This document shows positions 27,455-37,110 of a stretch of DNA of 64,000 nucleotides, piece by piece. The stretch is from CBDBES01 sp965204465 (GTDB lineage Bacteria > Spirochaetota > Leptospiria > Turneriellales > CBDBES01), in the NCBI GenBank assembly GCA_965204465.1, contig CBDBES010000002.1, positions 1,277,341-1,341,340 of the forward strand, read 5' to 3'. Every line of letters starts with the position of its first letter. Position 1 is the stretch's first letter. Made by a program: the position numbers and the translations under genes. Below the pieces are notes generated by a model. That model searched no databases and had not been told where the DNA came from. It saw only the letters and a program-made list of their open reading frames with translations.

Positions 27455-28240
27455 ATGCTTCGTGACCTATGGCGATACCGTTTATTTATCTTTAATTCTA
27501 TTAAAAGTAGCTTAATTGACAGATTTGCAAACAATAAACTAGGGGCACTTTGGGTGATCATCAATCCATTGTCTCAAACTCTTATATACGCCATCATATT
27601 CTCAAATGTTTTGAGTGCTAAATTATCAATTGATAACCAAAAGTATACCTATGCAATTTATCTAATGGCTGGTTTACTTGCCTGGTTTTTATTCAATGAA
27701 ATAATTAATAGGCTTATGACACTTTTCATCGATTATGGTAATATAATAAAGAAAATAAATTTTCCTAATATAACCCTTCCTGTCATTGCTAGCGGATCAT
27801 GCTTACTCAATAATGTTTTGCTACTTTTATCAATAGTAATAATTTCCATCTTATTAGGCCATAAATTTTATTTTGCTATGTTATGGCTGTTTCCATTATA
27901 TATTTTAGTTATTGCTTTATCCGTTGGTATTGGTATGATCTTGGGAATAATAAATATATTTATACGAGATGTTCAGCAAATAACTACTATCTTATTACAG
28001 ATTTTGTTCTGGTTTACACCCATTGTTTACCCAATTACGATTATCCCAAATAAATATAATTATTTTTTTAATTTCAACCCTATCTATCACATTGTAAGTG
28101 CTTATCATGATGTTATATTATATGGCCGTATGCCTCCCACAAAATGGCTCGCTACCATTTTCCTTTTTTCATTCTTTTTATTAATTTTCAGCTTATTTTT
28201 ATTTAGGCGTTCCAGCAAAGATATAGAGGATGTTTTATAA
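27455..28240 (+). CDS. wzm: O-polysaccharide ABC transporter permease
   Basis: ABC-2 type permease that, with the ATPase encoded by the next gene, exports lipid-linked O-polysaccharide across the inner membrane. Six membrane segments are visible. The N-terminal region RFANNKLGALWVIINPLSQ is typical, as is the FTPIVYPITIIP / NFNPIYHIV C-terminal pattern. I start at ATG 27455 (GGAG eight bases upstream) rather than TTG 27437. The wzt start is two bases after its stop. Confidence 0.9.
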   Translation: MLRDLWRYRLFIFNSIKSSLIDRFANNKLGALWVIINPLSQTLIYAIIFSNVLSAKLSIDNQKYTYAIYLMAGLLAWFLFNEIINRLMTLFIDYGNIIKKINFPNITLPVIASGSCLLNNVLLLLSIVIISILLGHKFYFAMLWLFPLYILVIALSVGIGMILGIINIFIRDVQQITTILLQILFWFTPIVYPITIIPNKYNYFFNFNPIYHIVSAYHDVILYGRMPPTKWLATIFLFSFFLLIFSLFLFRRSSKDIEDVL

Positions 28241-28242
28241 TT

Positions 28243-29466
28243 ATGCTGAGCATTCAAAATATTGGAAAATCATACCAAACTTATTCTTCAGAGTGGCGTC
28301 GAATCGCAAGATGGATTGGATTTCCCCTTAAGCCCAGTAAAGAAAATTGGATTTTGCGTAACATTAGCTTTGACATTGTTTCAAATGAAGCTCTTGGTAT
28401 CATTGGTGAGAATGGTTCGGGTAAAAGTACGCTGTTAAAGATAATTGCAGGAACATTACAGCCAACAGAAGGTCAGCTACAAATCAGGGGTAGTATAAAT
28501 TCTATTCTGGAGATGGGACTGGGTTTTAATCATGAGCTAACTGGACGGCAAAATTCATACAATATCTTGGGACTTATGGGACTAGATAGTAAGCATATTA
28601 AATATTTACTCCCCAAGGTTGAGGCATTTTCTGAAATTAATGAATATTTTGATCAGCCAATGCGCATTTATTCCACTGGAATGCATATGCGTGTTGCTTT
28701 CTCTGTCGTAACGGCTGTTCGACCTGAGATTCTGATCATCGATGAGGCTTTATCTGTTGGAGATGCCTATTTCCAACATAAAAGTTTTCGAAGAATTAGG
28801 GAGTTTCGAGAGCAAGGAACAGCTTTGATCATAGTTTCGCATGATCGTACCGCGATTCAAAGTATTTGTAATAAATGTATTCTAATAGAAAAAGGTATCA
28901 TCATTAAAGTTGGTCCTCCTGAGGAAGTTTTTGATTTTTACAATGCCCGAATCGGCGAAAAAGAAGATAATACCATTGAAGTCAAAAAATTGGAGAGTGG
29001 CAAAGCCCAAATTAGACATGGAACGGGTCAAGCGCGCTTTGAAGAAGTGGCTCTATGTGATCGCGATGGTAAAGTTGTTGAACTTGTTGGTGTTGCCGAG
29101 CCAGTAGAATTACGACTTAGAGTAAAGGTCTATGAAACCATCGAAAAACTTGTTATGGGTTATAGCATTAAAGACCAGTTTGGCCAAACCATGTATGGCA
29201 CAAATACATGGCATACCAAACAGACCATCGATCACCCAAATGTCGGTGATGAATACCAATATAAAATTTTTTTTCCTGTTCACTTGGGAGCTGGGAATTA
29301 TTCTTTACAGATTGCATTGCATAAAACAGATACGCATTTAATAGAAAACTATGATTGGCGTGACCTTGTGCTTACTTTTGAAGTTATCAATAGGGATAAA
29401 CCTGATTTTATAGGGTGTTCATGGAGTGAACCAAAAATAAATATCGAGAAAATTAGAAGTCAATAA
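28243..29466 (+). CDS. wzt: O-polysaccharide ABC transporter ATPase with glycan-binding C-terminal domain
   Basis: The N-terminal 230 residues form an ABC ATPase: Walker A GENGSGKSTLL, signature YSTGMHMRVAFS and Walker B ILIIDEAL, with HDRT after it. Residues about 250-407 form a beta-sandwich Wzt C-domain (GTGQARFEEVALCD, WRDLVLTFEV). In characterised systems such as E. coli O9a this domain recognises the modified non-reducing end of the polymer and so couples chain termination to export. Its presence suggests a capped homopolymer-type O-antigen. The next gene starts one base after the stop. Confidence 0.92.
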   Translation: MLSIQNIGKSYQTYSSEWRRIARWIGFPLKPSKENWILRNISFDIVSNEALGIIGENGSGKSTLLKIIAGTLQPTEGQLQIRGSINSILEMGLGFNHELTGRQNSYNILGLMGLDSKHIKYLLPKVEAFSEINEYFDQPMRIYSTGMHMRVAFSVVTAVRPEILIIDEALSVGDAYFQHKSFRRIREFREQGTALIIVSHDRTAIQSICNKCILIEKGIIIKVGPPEEVFDFYNARIGEKEDNTIEVKKLESGKAQIRHGTGQARFEEVALCDRDGKVVELVGVAEPVELRLRVKVYETIEKLVMGYSIKDQFGQTMYGTNTWHTKQTIDHPNVGDEYQYKIFFPVHLGAGNYSLQIALHKTDTHLIENYDWRDLVLTFEVINRDKPDFIGCSWSEPKINIEKIRSQ

Positions 29467-29467
29467 T

Positions 29468-31660
29468 ATGAAGAAAAGTCAATCCATGCTCAATACTAGA
29501 AGTGACAAGGCCAGGATGAAAAACAACCAAATCAATGATATACCACAAGTGCAAAAGACTCAAGTTGCCCTTGAAAAAATACATAAGCAGCCAAATGCGA
29601 TCTATAGAAATGAATACTATTTATTACGCAACACTTATCCCCCACTGACAAAAGACATGAAGGGTAAGTTACGAATTTATCATTCTTATGCGTGGGAAGA
29701 GTCGGAGTTTCCACTCCACTATGTGAATGATTTCAATGAGAATCTGGATGCTGTTACAGTAGTGTCTCATTATGTAAAAAAAGTGCTACAAGATAGCGGG
29801 GTCAATATCCCAATTTATGTTACACACAATGGTGTTGATCATATAGGAAAAGGAGAATCCGGCAATAATAAACAATCCAAATATTTATTATCGCAAGATA
29901 AATTTAGTTTTGTTCATGTCTCCAGTTGTTTTCCACGTAAAGGGGCCGATGTCCTTCTCAGAGCTTATGCCGAATGTTTTTCAGATTCTGATGCTGTAGA
30001 ATTGATCATCAAGACTTTTCCCAATCCCCATAATGATATTGAAGAACAATTCAGAGGCTTGAAAGAAAAATTTCCGCGCATGGCAGATGTCGTGATCATC
30101 AATCAAAATTGGCCAGAGCTTGATAGAACCAGGAAACTTTACCAAGACGCGGATGTATTAGTTATACCAAACAGGGGCGAGGGTTTTGGTTTGCCAATTG
30201 CTGAGGCTCTTTTCTTAGGAACTCCGGTAATCACCACAGGCTATGGAGGACACCTTGATTTTTTAGGCGGTGATTACCCATGGCTGATTGATTTTCAATT
30301 TGAAAGAGCTTCTACTCATTTAACAACAGAAGATTCCTATTGGGTCAATCCTGATGTGAATGATTTAAAAAGATTGCTGCTTGAAGCCTATAATACTTCC
30401 TCTGAAAAGCGTAAAGAATTAGCTAACCAATGGGGCAAATATATAAGAGAGCACTTTACCTGGCGTTCAACAGCAGTGCGTATACATAATGCGATTGGAT
30501 ACTTGAAAGAGACGAGAAAGACAAATACAATGTTTCCCCCAGAAATGCATTTAGTCGTGGTATCGACCTGGAATACCAAGTGTGGTGTAGCAGAATATAC
30601 AAGGAATTTATTAAAATCTTTTTCAAGTAAAATAAAGATATTAGCCCCAGAGGTTAAAGAAGAAGAAAAAATAAACTCAGACGGACCCCATGTTATACGT
30701 AATTGGCTTTATAATAATGTGGATCCAATCATCAATTATATTCGTGCCCTTGATCCAAAAAGCCTGGATATATTGATGATACAATATCATACAGGCTTTT
30801 TTGATGTAGACTCATTAACAATGATATTGAAGGAGGCGCATAAAAAAGGGATATATACTTGCACTACCTTTCATAATGCTAAAGCTACTATAGAACAAAC
30901 TAAAAATGAATATATTCCCGTTATGGCCAATAAAATATCTACAATTTTTGTTCACTCCATCAATGATTTGAATATTATTAAGACTCAGGTACCCTTATTG
31001 CTACGTAATACGAAAAAAATCCCACATGGAATGTTAAATATTTTTAACAAGAAAAAAAGTATTGCAATAAATAGAGATACATTTTCCATAGCTACTTTTG
31101 GCTTTTTATATCCAAATAAAGGAGTCATACTTCTCATAAGATCTATAGCCAAATTACTTGAATCTTATAATAAAATAACCTGCGAGCTTTATTGTACACT
31201 TTGGGAAAATAATGAGAATTCACGAGCATATTTTATTAAATGTAAAAATGAAATAAAACTTTTGGGGCTAACTAACATTGTTACTTTACATACCAACTTT
31301 TTACCTGAAGAAGAATGTCTATCTAAACTTTCGAGAGCAAATTTACTGGTTTTACCCTATGTATATAGTGGCGAATCATCTAGCGCGGCGGCGCGTATGT
31401 GCTTAAGCAGCGGCACTCCTTTATTATATTCACGCGCCTCAATATTTGATGATATTGCTCCTATCATTCATTTTATAGATCAGACAACTCCAGAAGGTAT
31501 CGCAGAAACTATTAAAAAACTCATAGAAAATCCAGAAATTTTAAATAACATGAAACAAAGGCAAGCTCAACGGGTTGAGCTTTATTCATGGAAAAATGTC
31601 TCAAAAAAAACAAAGAGTATTATAACCCAGAGAATTTATGATAAGCAAAGACAAAGATAA
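29468..31660 (+). CDS. Bifunctional glycosyltransferase with two GT-B (GT4-like) domains
   Basis: 730 residues containing two retaining glycosyltransferase domains in tandem. Domain 1 (about 60-345) has the donor-binding ExxxxxxxE-type motif NRGEGFGLPIAEALFLGTPV. Domain 2 (about 355-725) starts VVVSTWNTKCGVAEYTRNLL and ends with YSGESSSAAARMCLSSGTP. Domain 1 lacks the usual first 80-100 residues of a GT-B N-lobe; the protein starts with a polar, low-complexity leader, so the 5' part may have been replaced. Likely adds two different residues of the O-polysaccharide backbone (inference). The 3' end overlaps the next gene by 23 bases. Confidence 0.82.
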   Translation: MKKSQSMLNTRSDKARMKNNQINDIPQVQKTQVALEKIHKQPNAIYRNEYYLLRNTYPPLTKDMKGKLRIYHSYAWEESEFPLHYVNDFNENLDAVTVVSHYVKKVLQDSGVNIPIYVTHNGVDHIGKGESGNNKQSKYLLSQDKFSFVHVSSCFPRKGADVLLRAYAECFSDSDAVELIIKTFPNPHNDIEEQFRGLKEKFPRMADVVIINQNWPELDRTRKLYQDADVLVIPNRGEGFGLPIAEALFLGTPVITTGYGGHLDFLGGDYPWLIDFQFERASTHLTTEDSYWVNPDVNDLKRLLLEAYNTSSEKRKELANQWGKYIREHFTWRSTAVRIHNAIGYLKETRKTNTMFPPEMHLVVVSTWNTKCGVAEYTRNLLKSFSSKIKILAPEVKEEEKINSDGPHVIRNWLYNNVDPIINYIRALDPKSLDILMIQYHTGFFDVDSLTMILKEAHKKGIYTCTTFHNAKATIEQTKNEYIPVMANKISTIFVHSINDLNIIKTQVPLLLRNTKKIPHGMLNIFNKKKSIAINRDTFSIATFGFLYPNKGVILLIRSIAKLLESYNKITCELYCTLWENNENSRAYFIKCKNEIKLLGLTNIVTLHTNFLPEEECLSKLSRANLLVLPYVYSGESSSAAARMCLSSGTPLLYSRASIFDDIAPIIHFIDQTTPEGIAETIKKLIENPEILNNMKQRQAQRVELYSWKNVSKKTKSIITQRIYDKQRQR

Positions 31661-33062
31661 TACTGTAAGAAAGGCAAAAGCTTTAAGTAGAATTTATTTA
31701 CTTCACCATTTCCCCGGTGAGAAGATAGTTCGTAGTAGTGAAGTCTATTCTGCTTATGATGGCATCCCCCGAGTCATGAGGAAAATTGCGCAGGCTTTGA
31801 GTAAGTATTCTGATTGCGAAATAGTTGTGACAACTTTTCAGGCCCAAGCCTACTCAACAAGACAATATTTCAATAATCTTGGCAAAAAAAATAGTAATAG
31901 GGTTCGTATCTTAGTTGTCGATTCTGTTCCCATCAAAAAATCTTTGATCAAAAGTTTGATCATTAAAATATCGTATTTCTTGAAAAATTACGTAGTGCCT
32001 ATTGGTTATTGGCCAATCATTATTAAAATTATAAAATTTATTCGGCATAGTCGATTGAGATTGGTTCTATATTATCATAAAATGAGGAGGGGTTTCAAAC
32101 CAGGCAAGTATAATAATCAAAAAATACGCTATGTATCTATTTATCCTTTTCATCGTATGTCTGCCTATGTTAAACAAATTAACGTTGATACAATGTGTAG
32201 CAAGGTCATAGTTCCACATTACTATTCTTTTCCAGAATCATTGTTTATACAAAAAGATATCTATTTATACTTACCTGATTATATGCCGCATTTTTTTCAT
32301 GGTACCAACGAGTTTAAAGAAGAAGAGGGAACCCGTACACAGATCGGCAAAGAAATTACCCAAAAGGCAAAGATTATTTTTTGCAATTCACATTTTACCA
32401 AAAATTATCTTCCCAAAAGCCGACTAGAAATTGACAAAGATAAAATCAAAGTTTTTTATCTTCCAAATTTAAACATTTTATCAAAGGCTCATTCAAAAAA
32501 CTTTGCTTTACCAAATGATTTGAAAAAAAATGGATATCTTTTTTATCCGACACAGATTAGGCCTAATAAAAACATTCCATTTTTATTTAAAATTTTTGAT
32601 CAATTGATTCAGCGTGGCCATGACCTCAAGCTGGTGCTTACCGGATCACTCAGATTTAATCAAAAAGCTTTTAAAGTATTTCAATTACTCCCAAGTAAGG
32701 ATCGTATTGTTTTCAAGGAAGGTATTTCTGATAATATTTTGAGAACTTTGTATAAAAATGCTGCATTATTGTGCTTTACATCTCTGGCTGAAGGAAATTT
32801 TCCACCTCAAATCCAGGAAGCATTGGTTTATGATACTCCAATAGTTGCTCCAAACTTAGGTTTTATTACAGAAAGAATCCCAAAGCACCTTAATGGTAGT
32901 TTAAAATTATGTGAATCCAATAATCTAATGCAGTTTGTGGAGGCTTGTAAGCAAGCATTAAGAAACAGAGAAGATTTTATCAGCAGCCAAAAAAAACTCT
33001 ACGCTTATATTAAGAAAGAAGAAAAAAGTTTTGATTCTAGTATATTGGAGATCTTTAGATGA
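31638..33062 (+). CDS. Glycosyltransferase, GT4-like (copy 1 of duplicate pair)
   Basis: 474 residues. The C-terminal Rossmann domain is clear: FYPTQIRPNKNIPFLFK, LKLVLTGS, then AALLCFTSLAEGNFPPQIQE and ALVYDTPIVAPNLGF. The middle binds acceptor (VPHYYSFPESLF, LPDYMPHFFHG). The N-terminal third contains an insert with basic and aromatic residues that may contact the membrane. From about codon 200 to the end it is almost identical at DNA level to the next glycosyltransferase, whereas the N-terminal parts differ. Acts on the cytoplasmic face in O-polysaccharide synthesis; sugar specificity not predictable. Confidence 0.82.
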   Translation: MISKDKDNTVRKAKALSRIYLLHHFPGEKIVRSSEVYSAYDGIPRVMRKIAQALSKYSDCEIVVTTFQAQAYSTRQYFNNLGKKNSNRVRILVVDSVPIKKSLIKSLIIKISYFLKNYVVPIGYWPIIIKIIKFIRHSRLRLVLYYHKMRRGFKPGKYNNQKIRYVSIYPFHRMSAYVKQINVDTMCSKVIVPHYYSFPESLFIQKDIYLYLPDYMPHFFHGTNEFKEEEGTRTQIGKEITQKAKIIFCNSHFTKNYLPKSRLEIDKDKIKVFYLPNLNILSKAHSKNFALPNDLKKNGYLFYPTQIRPNKNIPFLFKIFDQLIQRGHDLKLVLTGSLRFNQKAFKVFQLLPSKDRIVFKEGISDNILRTLYKNAALLCFTSLAEGNFPPQIQEALVYDTPIVAPNLGFITERIPKHLNGSLKLCESNNLMQFVEACKQALRNREDFISSQKKLYAYIKKEEKSFDSSILEIFR

Positions 33063-33179
33063 ATAAGAGAACGATCAATAAAATTTTAAATAATACGAAA
33101 CAAAGGCAAAATCTAATAAGTTACTCTTTATTATAGGGAAATATTTCAAAAAAATAGAGAATATTATGATCAAGAATCT
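33063..33179 (+). pseudogene. Degenerate copy of the 3' end of the bifunctional glycosyltransferase gene
   Basis: The spacer between the two duplicate genes aligns with the last 120 or so bases of the 730-residue gene (about 31540-31660), for example TTTTAAATAA and GAAACAAAGGCAA, but with stops. The duplication unit therefore included the tail of the upstream gene. Confidence 0.75.
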
Positions 33180-34697
33180 ATGACAAGTAAAGATGCAGAT
33201 AATGATATGAATAGATCGACAGCTTTAAGTAGAATTTATTTACTTCACCATTTCCCCATTATTAAACCTATCACTCGTAGTCGTGAAGGTTATTTTGTTT
33301 ATCAGGGCATTCCCCGAGTCATGAGAAAAATTACGCAGGTTTTGAGTAAGTATTCTGATTGCGAAATAGTTGTGACAACTTCTCAGGCCCAAGCCTATTC
33401 AACAAGACAATATTTCAATAATCTTGGCAAAAAAAATAGGAATAGGGTTCGTATCTTAGTTATCGATCCTGTTCCTATCAAAAAATCTTCGATCAAAAAA
33501 AAATCCTTGACCAAAAGTTTGATCATTAAAATATTGCACTTTTTACAATATTATGTAGTACCTACTGGTTATTGGTCAATCATTATTAAGATTAAAAGCT
33601 TTAACATATCGTATTTTTTGCAACATTATGTAGTGCCTATTGGTTATTGGCCAATCATTATTAAAATTATAAAATTTATTCGGTATATTCCATTGAGATT
33701 GGCTCTATATCATCATAAAATCAGAAAAATTTTCAAATTAAGCAAACATGATAGTGCAAAAATGACCTATGTATTTAACTATCTTTACTCTAGAATACCC
33801 GCCTATATTCAACAAATCAATGATGATGCAGTATGCAGCAAAGTAATAATTCCACATTACTATTCTTTCCCAGAATCATTGTTTATACAAAAAGATATCT
33901 ATTTATACCTACCTGATTATATACCGCATTTTTTTCATGGTACCAACGAGTTTAAAGAAGAGGGAATCTGTACACAGATCGGCAAAGAAATTACCCAAAA
34001 GGCAAAGATTATTTTTTGCAATTCACATTTTACCAAAAATTATCTTCCCAAAAGCCGACTAGAAATTGACAAAGATAAAATCAAAGTTTTTTATCTTCCA
34101 AATTTAAACATTTTATCAAAGGCTCATTCAAAAAACTTTGCTTTACCAAATGATTTGAAAAAAAATGGATATCTTTTTTATCCGACACAGATTAGGCCTA
34201 ATAAAAACATTCCATTTTTATTTAAAATTTTTGATCAATTGATTCAGCGTGGCCATGACCTCAAGCTGGTGCTTACCGGATCACCCAGATTTAATCAAAA
34301 AGCTTTTAAAGTATTTCAATTACTCCCAAGTAAGGATCGTATTGTTTTCAAGGAAGGTATTTCTGATAATATTTTGAGAACTTTGTATAAAAATGCTGCA
34401 TTATTGTGCTTTACATCTCTGGCTGAAGGAAATTTTCCACCTCAAATCCAGGAAGCATTGGTTTATGATACTCCAATAGTTGCTCCAAACTTAGGTTTTA
34501 TTACAGAAAGAATCCCAAAGCACCTTAATGGTAGTTTAAAATTATGTGAATCCAATAATCTAATGCAGTTTGTGGAGGCTTGTAAGCAAGCATTAAGAAA
34601 CAGAGAAGATTTTATCAGCAGCCAAAAAAAACTCTACGCTTATATTAAGAAAGAAGAAAAAAGTTTTGATTCTAGTATATTGGAGATCTTTAGATGA
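33180..34697 (+). CDS. Glycosyltransferase, GT4-like (copy 2 of duplicate pair)
   Basis: 505 residues, duplicate of the gene at 31638. The start (RIYLLHHFP, IPRVMRKITQVLSKYSDCEI) and the middle are diverged, and it carries an extra 31 or so residues through an internal repeat of the YYVVPTGYWSIIIKI / HYVVPIGYWPIIIKI segment. The C-terminal 280 residues are nearly identical to copy 1 down to silent positions, pointing to recent gene conversion. Divergent acceptor domains with a fixed donor domain would be expected if the two enzymes add the same sugar to different positions (inference). Confidence 0.82.
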   Translation: MTSKDADNDMNRSTALSRIYLLHHFPIIKPITRSREGYFVYQGIPRVMRKITQVLSKYSDCEIVVTTSQAQAYSTRQYFNNLGKKNRNRVRILVIDPVPIKKSSIKKKSLTKSLIIKILHFLQYYVVPTGYWSIIIKIKSFNISYFLQHYVVPIGYWPIIIKIIKFIRYIPLRLALYHHKIRKIFKLSKHDSAKMTYVFNYLYSRIPAYIQQINDDAVCSKVIIPHYYSFPESLFIQKDIYLYLPDYIPHFFHGTNEFKEEGICTQIGKEITQKAKIIFCNSHFTKNYLPKSRLEIDKDKIKVFYLPNLNILSKAHSKNFALPNDLKKNGYLFYPTQIRPNKNIPFLFKIFDQLIQRGHDLKLVLTGSPRFNQKAFKVFQLLPSKDRIVFKEGISDNILRTLYKNAALLCFTSLAEGNFPPQIQEALVYDTPIVAPNLGFITERIPKHLNGSLKLCESNNLMQFVEACKQALRNREDFISSQKKLYAYIKKEEKSFDSSILEIFR

Positions 34698-34777
34698 ATA
34701 AAAAGACATACAACAACCAAACCTATTCTACCCTATGCGTATTAAAGTGAGTAGAACGTCAGGTAAGATGTAACATT

Positions 34778-35818
34778 ATGAAAAAAACGGCATTGATCAC
34801 TGGTATCACCGGGCAAGACGGAGCTTATTTAGCACAATTTCTTTTGGGAAAAGAATACACTATTTACGGCGCCTTTCGTCGAATGAGTTCGATGAACTTT
34901 TGGCGTATTGAAGAATTAGGAATTAAAGATCATCCAAAATTACATCTCGTGGAATATGATATCACCGACCCTGGTAGTATCTTTTCACTGATTGAACAGA
35001 CGCAACCTTTAGAAATATATAACCTTGCTGCTCAAAGTTTTGTGAGTATGAGTTTTAATCAGCCTACAACAACAGCTCAAATCACAGCCATGGGAACACT
35101 TAATTTGCTCGAGGCGATTCGCCTGATCAATCCAAAAATTCGTTTTTATCAAGCCAGTAGCTCAGAAATGTTTGGTAAAGTTCAGGTTATTCCACAAGAT
35201 GAAAATACCCCTTTTTACCCACGTAGTCCTTATGGAGTGGCAAAATTATACGCCCATTGGATAACAATCAATTATAGAGAAAGCTATGGTATTTTTGGAT
35301 GCAGTGGTATTTTATTTAATCATGAAAGCCCTCTTAGGGGCATTGAATTTGTAACCCGCAAAATCACATCAGGTATTGCAAAAATAAAGTTGGGATTGTT
35401 GGATTGTCTGGAAATTGGCAATATGGACGCAAAACGCGATTGGGGCTATGCTAAAGAATATATTGAAGGAATGTGGCTCATGCTTCAGGCCGAGAAACCA
35501 GATAATTATGTTCTTGCGACCAGTCGAACAGAAACTGTACGATATTTTGTAAAAATGGCTTTTAAGTCAGTAGGTATAAATATTAAGTTTCAAGGCAAAG
35601 AAGAAAATGAAAAAGCAATTGATGTGGATACAGGTAAAATTGTTTTACGTATCAACAAAAAGTTTTATCGCCCCGCAGAAGTAGACATACTCATTGGCAA
35701 CCCTACAAAAGCTAAAGAAAAACTTAGCTGGCAGTCAAAAATGACTCTGGATCAGTTGTGCCACATTATGGTACAAGCTGATCTAAAACGACTACGCAAC
35801 GGTGAAAAAATATTCTGA
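34778..35818 (+). CDS. gmd: GDP-mannose 4,6-dehydratase
   Basis: Converts GDP-D-mannose to GDP-4-keto-6-deoxy-D-mannose. It is an extended-SDR enzyme with the NADP-binding TGITGQDGAYLAQFLL at the N-terminus, ASSSEMFGKV and the catalytic Tyr/Lys in SPYGVAKLYAHW, and NHESPLRG typical of GMD. 346 residues, normal length. The next gene begins one base after its stop. Together with rmd it would supply GDP-D-rhamnose for the polymer exported by Wzm/Wzt. Confidence 0.93.
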   Translation: MKKTALITGITGQDGAYLAQFLLGKEYTIYGAFRRMSSMNFWRIEELGIKDHPKLHLVEYDITDPGSIFSLIEQTQPLEIYNLAAQSFVSMSFNQPTTTAQITAMGTLNLLEAIRLINPKIRFYQASSSEMFGKVQVIPQDENTPFYPRSPYGVAKLYAHWITINYRESYGIFGCSGILFNHESPLRGIEFVTRKITSGIAKIKLGLLDCLEIGNMDAKRDWGYAKEYIEGMWLMLQAEKPDNYVLATSRTETVRYFVKMAFKSVGINIKFQGKEENEKAIDVDTGKIVLRINKKFYRPAEVDILIGNPTKAKEKLSWQSKMTLDQLCHIMVQADLKRLRNGEKIF

Positions 35819-35819
35819 T

Positions 35820-36731
35820 ATGAAGAAAAAAGTTTTCATCACTGGTATGGGAGGCTTTACCAGTAGATATTTGCAGACAGAACTTAAGAATCTGGGATAC
35901 GAAATTTATGGTACAGTCTTTCATTCTTCAGAAAGTAAAAATGAATTTTATGTTGATATAAATGATAAACAATCGGTCGATAGGGTCATTGACACAGTAA
36001 AGCCAGATATTCTTGTTCATCTGGCTGGTGTGTCATTTGTTCCACATGAAGATGTTAGTGAGATATATCGCACCCATATAATTGGCACACTCAATTTACT
36101 CAAATCTTTGGTCAATTGCAGTAAAACACCCGATAAAATTTTGCTAGCAAGTAGCTCTCAAGTCTATGGCGCCAGCAACAATACTAATCCCATTGATGAA
36201 TTGACCCCAGCTGATCCTATGAATGACTATGCCGTAAGTAAACTCGCTATGGAACAGATGGCACATCTATGGATAGATAAACTTCCTATTATCATTGTCA
36301 GACCGTTTAATTACACCGGTGTTGGGCAATCATCGAATTTTTTATTGCCTAAAATTGTCCAGCATTTTATTCGGGGAGAGAAGACAATTGAACTTGGGAA
36401 TATTGATTTTGAAAGGGATTTCTCCGATGTCCGTACGATTGTGAAATATTACATGGGATTGATTCATTCTGATATTTCTGGTGAAATCTTTAATCTATGC
36501 TCTGGTACTACATATTTTTTAAGAAATATTATTTCCATGATGGAAGAAATAGCCGGATATGAGATAAATATCAATTTTAATCCTTCATTCGCGCGTAAAA
36601 TTGAAGCTAAATATTTATGTGGATCAAATACAAAACTCCTGAATGCAATTGGTCATATAAAGTCCATAACATTAAAAGATACACTTCGATGGATGTACCA
36701 GGAAGGTTGCGATGATGAAAATCGGAATTGA
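35820..36731 (+). CDS. rmd: GDP-6-deoxy-D-mannose reductase (GDP-D-rhamnose forming)
   Basis: Reduces the 4-keto product of Gmd to GDP-D-rhamnose. SDR fold with FITGMGGFTSRYL, LASSSQVYG, catalytic DYAVSKLAMEQ and the RMD-typical RPFNYTGVGQSSNFLLPK and ERDFSDVR. I use ATG 35820 rather than the in-frame GTG 35802 inside gmd. Alternatives in the same family (GDP-fucose synthase, GDP-talose forming enzyme) are less likely because the active-site neighbourhood reads like Rmd. The 3' end overlaps the next glycosyltransferase start by 20 bases. Confidence 0.82.
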   Translation: MKKKVFITGMGGFTSRYLQTELKNLGYEIYGTVFHSSESKNEFYVDINDKQSVDRVIDTVKPDILVHLAGVSFVPHEDVSEIYRTHIIGTLNLLKSLVNCSKTPDKILLASSSQVYGASNNTNPIDELTPADPMNDYAVSKLAMEQMAHLWIDKLPIIIVRPFNYTGVGQSSNFLLPKIVQHFIRGEKTIELGNIDFERDFSDVRTIVKYYMGLIHSDISGEIFNLCSGTTYFLRNIISMMEEIAGYEININFNPSFARKIEAKYLCGSNTKLLNAIGHIKSITLKDTLRWMYQEGCDDENRN

Positions 36732-37110
36732 TGCATGGTTGCTCGCAGAAAAAACTATTGGCATCGGAAGATACATAGAAGAACTGACCGTGAAGTTGGT
36801 CAAAAAAAGTAACAACGAATTTTATTTATACAGTGCACGACCAATTGTCTCTAAGATAAGGCAGCAAAGCAATATAAAATTAAGATCAAAAAATTTTCAT
36901 AGCCGCCTTATGAGACTAATATGGTCTCAAACATACCTGTCATATTGGGCTAGTCAAGACACCGACTGGATATTTTCTGGGGTACAGCTCATAGGCTACC
37001 ACAGTTTTTACCGGACAATATGGCCCGCGTTCTCACTATTTATGATCTGGTCTGGAAACATGCCAGTGAAACCATGCGCCCAATCAACAGATATCTGGAA
37101 AAAAAGCTGA
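36712..37110 (+). pseudogene. GT4 glycosyltransferase, 5' part before frameshift
   Basis: Starts as a normal GT4 N-lobe (KIGIDAWLLAEKTIGIGRYI) and is in frame until DTDWIF. Reading then shifts: with one extra T in the T4 run at about 36972-36975 the sequence becomes FFWGTAHRLPQFLPDNMARV, a typical family sequence. The annotated 3' part of this frame (after about 36976) is therefore non-native. Confidence 0.8.
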
